From positions 32,627,332-32,691,331 of the forward strand of contig NC_053046.1 in NCBI RefSeq assembly GCF_003473485.1: a DNA stretch of 64,000 nt, written 5' to 3'. A program made the translations under genes and the position numbers. Source of the DNA: Medicago truncatula (Eukaryota > Streptophyta > Magnoliopsida > Fabales > Fabaceae). The notes under the pieces were generated by a model. That model was given only the letters and a program-made list of their open reading frames with translations. It searched no databases and had not been told where the DNA came from. Positions 57,226 to 64,000 of the stretch are shown one piece after another; position 1 is the stretch's first letter; each line of letters begins with the position of its first letter.

Positions 57226-57229
57226 TATG

Positions 57230-57720
57230 AGTTTCTCGTATTATTATTATTCCTTCTTCTTTTTCTTCTATAAATATTAGAAAATTGCTTTTTCCACTTT
57301 AAAAATTGCTACTTGGAAATTACCGAAGCTAACTTCTGTTCAGCCTATACAACGGTAGTTAGCTGCCGTTCACTTAGAGCAACGGTAGTTCACTACCGTA
57401 TTTTCCCTACAACGGTACTCAACAACCATTGCGCTGGAAACTTCCCAAGACCAACACAACCTACTCCTACCTCACTATTCATCCATCACCTTTTTGACTC
57501 TTCTATCAAAACCCCTAAAGTGCAAAAAAAAAAATCCACAATTTTTGTCTCAAATCATTGAAGAAGGAGTGTTACAAAGCTTCTACACACATTTGACGTC
57601 GAAAAATAAGTAATGCATCTTTTAACCCGTTAAGATTTGTAGATTTTGCTTCCCTATTTTAAAGTTTATGTGATGAACTCGCACCGTACATCTTAAACAA
57701 TGCATCTTTTTTATCAATAG
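57230..57720. other. No gene seen; ACGGTAG palindromes
   Basis: Contains three inverted words of the type CAACGGTAGTTAGCTGCCGTT at about 57350-57430, reminiscent of palindrome arrays in legume LTRs. No LTR ends were found. Otherwise non-coding. Confidence 0.35.
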
Positions 57721-57734
57721 GGAGTCAGTTGTGC

Positions 57735-57946
57735 CCAATTCTTAAACAATTTTGTTCAATCTGAAGTTTAGGGAGACGTGTGAAATTCATTGTACATGGC
57801 TTGGTTTCGACGCGAAGCTAAAGAAATATAATAATTCTAAAATAATTATGCTATATTGCATATTATCGTTGGTAAAAATAGAGATGAGTATATCATGTAT
57901 GGAATGTCTAGCATTCAAGATCAACTCAACCGCTTGTTTCCGTTAG
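57735..57946 (+). pseudogene. Exo70 3'-end relic, copy 2
   Basis: Encodes FNLKFRETCEIHCTWLGFDA and KLKKYNNSKIIMLY, then in another frame EYIMYGMSSIQDQLNRLF-like residues at the end of the Exo70 fold. It is nearly the same sequence as the relic at 51890-52095, with the same internal deletion, but the GGVHPM part seen there is not present here. Confidence 0.65.
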
Positions 57947-58149
57947 AAGATGTTGATTGTTTTAGAGCATCAACTAGAAATTAGTTGGTTAGTATTAATT
58001 GGTCGTTAATGTTATTGACGGTTATTGCTTAATAAAATGTATAAACAACATACATGAAAGTTGTATCTCATTTTCTAGCTCCCCAACTAATCGTACCTGA
58101 TCAGAAGGTAACTTTCGATGCTATTTAATGTGGTGGTTGTAGGTGGTGG

Positions 58150-58398
58150 AAATGCGTTAGTTTGGTTGTAGGGGATGTGTACCTGCAGACACTTCGACGC
58201 TCAAGTTAGTAGAGGTTAAAAATGGGGGTTTAAAGATAAGAGAGATTTTACCTTGGGGACTGCGAGGGTCCCCTTTATATAGAGGTAGGTGTTTGTAGAG
58301 CCGTTGTAAGGCACACGCGTGCCCTGCGGTTACGAAATCATGGGAAGTGTAACCGTCGGGGAAAGATTCACGGGAATTTGTTGCTCCAAGCACCACCT
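58150..58398 (-). repeat. Probable LTR or leader fragment
   Basis: GC-richer than its surroundings, with GACACTTCGACGCTCAAGTT near 58179 and GGTCCCCTTTATATAGAGG near 58268, words seen in legume LTRs read in minus orientation. No partner or ends were found. It runs into the C homopolymer. Confidence 0.3.
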
Positions 58399-58422
58399 CC
58401 CCCCCCCCCCCCCCCCCCCCCC
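58399..58422. repeat. Homopolymer run of 24 C
   Basis: An uninterrupted run of 24 C (G on the other strand) directly before the ribosomal protein L21 fragments. Such runs are rare in AT-rich plant DNA; the length could be a sequencing or assembly artefact. Confidence 0.9.
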
Positions 58423-58429
58423 TTGATTT

Positions 58430-58800
58430 GGGATGCCGAGCAAGTTCTACCATGAGCGAGCTGGATAGGTAGATAACATGAAAGTACATCAGAACCTATC
58501 GCATCGGCGATTATGTCGACATCAGGGTTAACGGTGCTATTGACAAGGATGTGTCTGTTAGGATTCTGGACATGCTCGTTTAGTGTTGAGCCCTTTTGGT
58601 ATGCCCAGGATGAGATTGCATGGTCCACGAGAGAACACTCCACAAGTCATACCATGAGAGAACTTGTTGGATAGAGAACACAAACGTACCTCAGAACTTA
58701 TCATATTGGTGACTATGTTAATATCAAGGTTAACCGTGCTATTCGTGAGGATGTGCCCGCTAGGATCCTGGATATGTTCAATAGTCAGTATGGAGCGAGC
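58430..58800 (+). pseudogene. Scrambled fragments of cytosolic ribosomal protein L21 (eL21)
   Basis: Four pieces match one short part of eL21, the consecutive segments [20 protein letters not shown] and IHKGMPHKFYHGRTG of plants. They are GMPSKFYHERAG (about 58430), YIRTYRIGDYVDIRVNGAI (about 58486), LHKSYHERTCW (about 58638) and TYLRTYHIGDYVNIKVNRAI (about 58685). The order, KFYH piece before TYRIGDY piece twice, shows a tandem duplication of a ~200-bp unit in which the two pieces have been separated. The sequence after each TYRIGDY piece (KDVSVRILDML, REDVPARILDMF) is shared by the two units but is not eL21. This is a relic of a gene copy, possibly captured by a transposon, with no intact frame. 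Confidence 0.6.
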
Positions 58801-58879
58801 CTCTTAGTTCATGTGAGATATCTTCATCATACATGTGTTCGTCTATCTTGTTTTTGCTGGAAACCTAAGAGTTGTGGAA

Positions 58880-60841
58880 ATTCCAATTTTTTATGTTGGT
58901 GACATCGAAATTGCTACGTGAGTTGTTTCTGATTTGTTACTTGAAATTGGAAAGTTTTAATTTAATAATTTAAGAAATGATTGTTGCATGAGCTTGTTTT
59001 TGTTAGTGATTTAACAAGTAGAACTTAATGAGAGCCTTTGATTTGATGTTTGATGAAAAGGTTGGTTTTGTGTGGAGGATCCCATCAATTTAGTCCATAA
59101 ACTATGTAAATATCATGGTAGTACTTAAATTATATAAAATTCGTTAATTTAGTAACTAAAGTGTATGAAATTCCATCAATTTAATCACTAACAACTCAAT
59201 AACAGAGATTAAATTGACGGATATTATATACTTTATTTTTTTGATCAAGTGAATATTATATACTTTAGATACAACTTATTATACTTACGTAATTTAGAAA
59301 CTAAATTTGAAAAAAGAGTGATAGTTAGAGACCAAATTAACGATTTATTCATCATTTGAATATGCTTTTTTCTAATATATTGGGAATCAACGGGTAGTAT
59401 TTACTAACTTGTATGATTGGCCCCCCTCAAAAATCAAAAACTTGTGTGATTGGCTGAGTTAAAAAAGAAAAGTTATGCTGAAGGGTGTGAAGGCAATCCA
59501 ACAATTAGGTGAAAACGGACCCTTCTTCATAGTATAAAAACACATATATTATACCGCTAAAAGGATCATATTGAAAACTTTGTGCAGGCACATGCCTTCA
59601 CACAACTCTACGTGCATCCGTCCCTGATTTGTTATGTGAGATTTATAAAAGTTTTTTCCTTTGGGTTTAAAGAAATTGAAGGGTTAAGAAGATAAAGGAG
59701 AAGTAAAAGAAAATTAAGTTGCTCGGAATTCATCATCATCGCATGCTTCTAATTCATTTACAAAATTAAATGATTACACAATAAGCATTTAGAGAATAAA
59801 AGAAACTGAATAATCTTGGAAGGAAAGAAGAAGAAACATTTCACAGCTTTCTGGGTTTATTTTATTTTATTTTAATTAAAAAATTAAATATATGGCGTCC
59901 TATTCACTTACGTGAGCTGCCAAGTGTGTATTGAATGGGTCAAAATAAGATTCAGGGGCCAAAGTTGCAAAACGGGTAAATATAAAGGTTAACATTGTGA
60001 TTTTTTTTTATAGAGGGCCAAAATCATTAGATTGAAAAACATAGAGGGTCAAAAATTTATTTAAACTGAATGGATTTTAAGACTGATATGTTTTCCTAAA
60101 GTTAGAGAAGGGTTTGATGTGGAAAGGAACTTTCATAATAAACTGAATGAAAATTATTCAGCTTTTATGATTAGAAAAAATCTAAAGGTAAATAGTCATA
60201 CTAGTAACCACAAAGTTGCTAAATGTAGCAAAATTACAATAATCATTAATGTTGCTATAGTTAGTCAAAATAGTCATTAACGTCAAGGACTATTTTGATT
60301 GATAGAATGCACAATCAAAATTATTGTGAATACTTAAATAATTATTTGCGGTCAAATATTTTTTAATTTTTGGTCATCAAAAGTCACGATCTGTTGTTGG
60401 CAATATATTGACTTCTATTGCAAATTATACTTGGACAGTTGGTCTTGAAGCCTGTCAATTTAAAACATAAAAATAAAAAAGAATATGATCGTGGTGGTTG
60501 ATAATTGGACCATAAAAATATTGTCTGGTTAATAATTGGACCAGAAAAATATGTTTGCAATTTGAATTCTGATGATGAGTATAGAATTAAATATATTGCT
60601 TCTCTATACATTACATATTTAGAGGATTAATCGTATGGCTAACGATTATGGGAATACACTCGATCCGAGATATAAAAAATATTTCACAAAGGTATGTGCT
60701 TTAGTTTTAGTCTTTGTAAAAATATTCTTTGCTTTTAATATTTGAAAATATAGAATCTTTTTGTTTTTGTCGTTTGTGCTTTGCTTTGAAATAAATATCT
60801 TCAAAAGTAGGTACTCTAAATTATTGCATTAAAGAGAGAAC
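58880..60841. other. No gene seen; repeats upstream of gene J
   Basis: About 59085-59350 has inverted-like TTTAGTCCATAAACTAT / GAGACCAAATTAAC words typical of a MITE. About 59830-60070 is the inverse of the repeat at 37926-38150. About 60365-60445 is the inverse of the leader-like repeat near genes F and G. TTAATAATTGGACC is repeated at 60499 and 60529. No coding region was recognised. Confidence 0.4.
59830..60070 (-). repeat. Non-autonomous repeat, copy 2
   Basis: Inverse match to 37926-38150 (GCAACTTTGGCCCCTGAATC and GACCCTCTATGTTTTTC when read on the minus strand). Non-coding. Confidence 0.55.
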
Positions 60842-61647
60842 ATGACTGTAGACATGCTCGTCCAAATTCAGAGGTGGCTGATGCATACAAAGGTATGGAG
60901 ATTTGTTGGATGTGCTTCAGCTGTTGTTGGACTTGTTTGTTATGCTCTCAGCTCTTCCTTCAATCATCTATTTGGAAACTGGAGATTGTGGAAGATAGTT
61001 CTTTACACAGTTTTCAGTTTCATCATCTGCTCCATAATTTTGTATGCAAGAACATGGCAACACTCGACTAGTCATCGATTCAAAGCTCATTCAGCGTTTC
61101 TGGTATTGACAATTACCTCTATTTATTCCTTTTTCTCAGATAAAATTATGAATGGAAAACCAGATGCATATAGTCTAATTTCATGTGCTGCCTTTTCTAT
61201 GATGTCACTTAGCTTGTCGAGGCAAATTCAGTGTGGATTTGAAGTGGATCTTATGTACTTTTATCTCGGATGTTTAATTGTACAACTCATGAAGATTAAA
61301 TTATTGTTAGCTATTGTTGGAGTTTGTTATAGTTAGTGTCTTATTATTCTTTGTTCTTCTTTCTCTTCCTCAAATATTACACAAGAAACTAGGTGTGTAA
61401 TTGGACTCGATGAACGTGTAGTCATTCAAGTTGATTCACAACAACAAGAAAATCCGATTAGAGGTTTCAACATTAAGCAACAGTTCATTTCTTGTATGAA
61501 TGAACTTAAGAAAAACAATTCGAATATTGGTAAGATGCTTTTGCAAAAGCTTAAAGGTAACTATAAATTGGTTATGACTGACCAAAATTTCATAATTGAT
61601 TCACTTTTGCCTGAAACAATTAATAACCTTCATAACACGGTGAAATT
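60842..61647 (+). pseudogene. Gene J: Exo70J-like gene, stop codon and copia insertion
   Basis: The cassette is complete and close to genes A-D: MLVQIQRWLMHTKVWRFVGC, LVCYALSSSFNHLFGNWRLW, LYTVFSFIICSIILYARTWQ, HSAFLVLTITSIYSFFS, DAYSLISCAAFSMMSLSLSR, FEVDLMYFYLGCLIVQLMKI and LLLAIVGVCYS. An in-frame TAG lies at 61334-61336; the same frame then continues (CLIILCSSFSSSN, INELKKNNSNIGKMLLQK-like linker) to FIIDSLLPETINNLHNTVKF, the start of the Exo70 domain. There the LTR of a copia element begins (61648), so the rest of the gene, if it exists, lies beyond this window. Apart from the stop, the 5' part is intact, suggesting recent inactivation. Confidence 0.8.
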
Positions 61648-62445
61648 TGTTGAAAATTGGCTTCAAATTTGTGGTTTGGGAGAACAGAGGAATCGTGTCA
61701 CGATTTGGCAATCGTGACACGATCGGAGAGGCAGTGAGCTAAGTTTGCTGGAAGCAAAATCGTGCCACGATCTTGGGAAATCGTGACACGATTCAGACAC
61801 TTGTTGGTTAAGTTTCTCTGATAAGGACTGGTCAACCTGGGGACCGTTGCAGATCGTGACACGATCTAGGGTAATCGTGACACGATTTCTTCAGGGCAGG
61901 ACTTGTATTTAAAGTGTTCTTGTGCTTTTTTGAAGACAACCTTGAGAGAGCTTAAGAGAGAAAACTTGGAGATCAAAGATGGGATCCTTTGGGGTGTGTT
62001 CCTTTGATGAGAGTGTATCTTAGGTTGGGAAAACAACATTGTAATCACCTTGGGATTATGGGTTCATAGTGTGAGGATGGGAAAATGCCAAAGGGTAGAT
62101 CTAGGGTTTTTTGTCTTGTGTAAAGCTTGATAAGCTAGATTCTTGTAACTCTTTTGTAACACATTCACATATTGGATTGGAGAGCTGCTCTCTCCCCCAG
62201 ATTAGGCCACATTGGCTGAACTGGGTCAACAATCTTGCTCGGTGTTTGTTTGTTTTCTTTTATCGTTTATCTTGTATGCTTGTTAGCTCTTAGTGTGGTT
62301 TTGCTTTACATTAGGCTTAGGATGTTTTGTTGTTGTTAGCTTGGAGGCCATTTGCACTCATAGATTATCTCTATCACTTGCTCCACACATCATTGATTTA
62401 TTCTCATTGGTGTGAAGGTTCATTAGTTGAGCCGAATTCACAACA
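61648..62445 (+). repeat. Left LTR of the Tork-like copia
   Basis: 798 bp with perfect 5-bp inverted ends TGTTG/CAACA. It carries six ATCGTGNCACGAT palindromes in its first 240 bp and TTGTATTTAAAGTG (possible TATA region) at about 61902. The left limit is inferred from the loss of gene J similarity and from the inverted ends. Confidence 0.7.
61692..61886. repeat. Six ATCGTGNCACGAT palindromes
   Basis: Exact copies of the 13-bp palindrome ATCGTGNCACGAT start at 61692, 61711, 61759, 61780, 61853 and 61874, arranged as three pairs (19, 21 and 21 bp apart). They lie in the putative U3 of the LTR, upstream of the possible TATA region. A paired operator-like arrangement suggests protein binding, but this is inference. 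Confidence 0.9.
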
Positions 62446-62447
62446 AT

Positions 62448-62465
62448 TGGCGCCCACCGTGGGGC
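62448..62465 (+). promoter_or_regulatory. Putative primer-binding site, not initiator-Met type
   Basis: TGGCGCCCACCGTGGGGC follows the LTR by two bases. It begins with the TGG that any tRNA-primed site needs, but it does not match TGGTATCAGAGC, the usual copia site. A different tRNA primer is implied. Confidence 0.55.
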
Positions 62466-62490
62466 ATAGGCGTGATTGATAGGAGGTATC

Positions 62491-64000
62491 ATGGGGTCAA
62501 AGTGGGACATCGAGAAGTTCACTGGAAGTAATGATTTCGGGTTATGGAAGGTTAAGATGCAAGTGGTATTGACACAACAAAAGTGTGTAGAAGCATTGAA
62601 GGGTGAAGCGGCGATGCCGGCAACCTTGACACAAGAGGAGAAGCGTGAGATGGTAGACAAGGCAAAGAGTACTATTGTCTTATGTCTCGGAGATAAAGTC
62701 TTAAGGGATGTCGCGAGGGAAGCTACCGCGGCATCAATGTGGGAAAAGTTGGAGTCATTCTATATGACAAAATCTTTGGCTCATAGGCAACTCTTGAAGC
62801 AACAACTCTATTCATTTAAGATGGTGGAGTCTAAATCGATCTCGGAGCAACTAACGGAGTTTAACAAGATTCTTGATGATTTGGCCAACATTGAGGTTAA
62901 CATGGAAGATGAGGATAAGGCTTTGTTGTTACTTTGTTCATTACCAAAGTCCTTTGAGCATTTCAAGGATACCATCCTTTATGGTAAGGAGGGCACTACT
63001 ACTTTGGAGGAGGTCCAAGCGGCTTTGAGAACCAAAGAATTGACCAAGTTCAAGGACATGAGGGTTGATGAAGGTAGTGAAGGCTTGAATGTTACAAGAG
63101 GGAGGAATGAGCATAGAGGAAAAGGCAAAGGGAAATCAAGATCCAAGTCTAGGTCCAAGGGCTTTGACAAATCAAAGTATAAATGCTTTCTTTGTCACAA
63201 GCAAGGTCATTTCAAGAAAGATTGTCCGGATAAGGGGGGCGATGGTAGTCCTTCAGTTCAAGTTGCGGAGGCTTCGAATGAAGAAGGTTATGAGAGTGCG
63301 GGTGCGCTAGTGGTAACAAGTTGGGAACCGGAGAAGAGTTGGGTTTTGGACTCGGGATGCTCTTATCACATGAGCCCTAGAAAGGAACATTTTGAGACTT
63401 TGATTCTAAAAGAAGGAGGAGTTGTTCGACTCGGAAATAACAAAGCTTGCAAAGTCCAAGGCATGGGCAACGTTCGTCTAAAGATGTTTGATGGCCGTGA
63501 ATTCCTTTTAAGGGATGTGAGGTATGTTCCCGAACTTAAGCGAAATTTAATTTCCATAAGCATGTTTGATAATCTAGGTTATTGCAGTAGAATAGAGCAT
63601 GGGGTTTGTAAAATTTCGCATGGTGCATTGATTACGGTAAAGGGGTCTAGAATGAATGGTTTATACATTTTAGATGGTTCTATAGTAATTGGTAATGCAT
63701 CGGTAGCTAGTGTTGCATCTCATAATAATTCTGAATTGTGGCATTTGAGATTGGGGCATGTTAGTGAGAGGGGTTTAGTTGAACTAGCTAAACAAGGTTT
63801 GCTAGGGAAAGATAAATTGGACAAGCTAGAATTTTGTGAACATTGCATACTAGGCAAACAACATAGGGTGAAGTTTGGAAGTGGCATGCATCATTCTAGT
63901 AGACCTTTTGAGTATGTGCATTCGGATCTTTGGGGTCCTTCTAAGACTCCTACTCATGGGGGAGGTTCCTATTTTCTTTCTATCATTGATGATTATTCTA
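62491..64000 (+). CDS. gag-pol of the Tork-like copia, open to the window edge
   Basis: The frame starts MGSKWDIEKFTGSNDFGLWK, the Tork/Tnt1-type gag N-terminus, and is open for more than 500 codons. Parts: gag (about 62491-63180); zinc knuckle CFLCHKQGHFKKDC near 63184; aspartic protease WVLDSGCSYHM near 63343; GAG-pre-integrase LWHLRLGHVSERGLVEL near 63738; start of the integrase (YVHSDLWGPS, then DDYS) at the edge. The leader between LTR and ATG is only 45 bp. Reverse transcriptase and RNase H would lie outside. Confidence 0.85.
   Translation, partial: MGSKWDIEKFTGSNDFGLWKVKMQVVLTQQKCVEALKGEAAMPATLTQEEKREMVDKAKSTIVLCLGDKVLRDVAREATAASMWEKLESFYMTKSLAHRQLLKQQLYSFKMVESKSISEQLTEFNKILDDLANIEVNMEDEDKALLLLCSLPKSFEHFKDTILYGKEGTTTLEEVQAALRTKELTKFKDMRVDEGSEGLNVTRGRNEHRGKGKGKSRSKSRSKGFDKSKYKCFLCHKQGHFKKDCPDKGGDGSPSVQVAEASNEEGYESAGALVVTSWEPEKSWVLDSGCSYHMSPRKEHFETLILKEGGVVRLGNNKACKVQGMGNVRLKMFDGREFLLRDVRYVPELKRNLISISMFDNLGYCSRIEHGVCKISHGALITVKGSRMNGLYILDGSIVIGNASVASVASHNNSELWHLRLGHVSERGLVELAKQGLLGKDKLDKLEFCEHCILGKQHRVKFGSGMHHSSRPFEYVHSDLWGPSKTPTHGGGSYFLSIIDDYS

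Larger units (their letters stand above)
61648..64000 (+). mobile_element. Tork-like Ty1/copia retrotransposon, left part
   Basis: The element starts with an LTR bounded by TGTTG...CAACA (61648-62445), followed after two bases by a primer-site-like word, a short leader, and a gag-pol frame that is still open at base 64000. It interrupts gene J. Another, heavily decayed member of the same family lies inverted at the left edge of the window. The right LTR is outside, so age cannot be judged from LTR divergence, but the open frame suggests youth. The visible part looks whole. Confidence 0.85.

Noticed and set aside
58157-58643. Minus-strand frames with a poly-glycine run
   Set aside because: The glycines come from the 24-base C homopolymer; the rest is antisense to the L21 fragments and a likely LTR piece.

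Overview
This is AT-rich plant nuclear DNA, almost certainly from a galegoid (IRLC) legume such as Medicago or a close relative. Three things point there: a relic with the signal peptide and four-cysteine pattern of a nodule-specific cysteine-rich (NCR) peptide at 2.4-2.9 kb; a cluster of genes in which a six-helix membrane domain is joined to an Exo70-type exocyst domain (the arrangement of the legume-specific Exo70J group); and legume-type SIRE, chromovirus and copia retrotransposons. No database search was possible. Family names rest on motifs read by eye.

Layout. 0-6.5 kb: a decayed minus-strand copia element with another sequence inserted in it, the NCR-like relic, a minus-strand LINE 3' end, then unassigned repeat-like DNA. 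6.5-8.6 kb: a minus-strand chromovirus-like solo LTR. 8.6-13.2 kb: a copia element of the Ale/Retrofit type with short LTRs. 13.4-25.3 kb: a near-pristine SIRE-type copia with two 1270-bp LTRs, a perfect 5-bp target duplication and a 988-codon env-position ORF. 26.3-48.4 kb: a two-gene block (upstream DNA, gene A, gene B, downstream DNA) and its shorter second copy (upstream DNA, gene C, gene D, downstream DNA), separated by an old copia fragment that itself holds a 1.2-kb solo LTR. 48.7-57.9 kb: further copies of the membrane cassette (E, F, G, H, I) on both strands, most with non-Exo70 tails, plus two Exo70 3'-end relics. 58.4-58.9 kb: scrambled ribosomal protein L21 fragments beside a 24-base C run. 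60.8-61.6 kb: a tenth membrane cassette (J), cut by a Tork-like copia that runs off the right edge with an open gag-pol frame. The left-edge relic belongs to the same copia family in the opposite orientation.

Biology. The only host genes with long open frames are C (429 codons) and F (267 codons). Both start with the same hydrophobic region, about 170 residues with six predicted membrane segments. In A-D and J it leads into an Exo70 domain or its linker; in E, F and H it leads into unrelated polar tails. The locus therefore looks like a birth-and-death cluster in which one membrane anchor has been repeatedly copied and recombined with different C-termini. Most copies are broken by stops, small deletions or insertions, and the two intact frames are shortened relative to a full Exo70 protein, so it cannot be said from sequence alone whether any product is functional.
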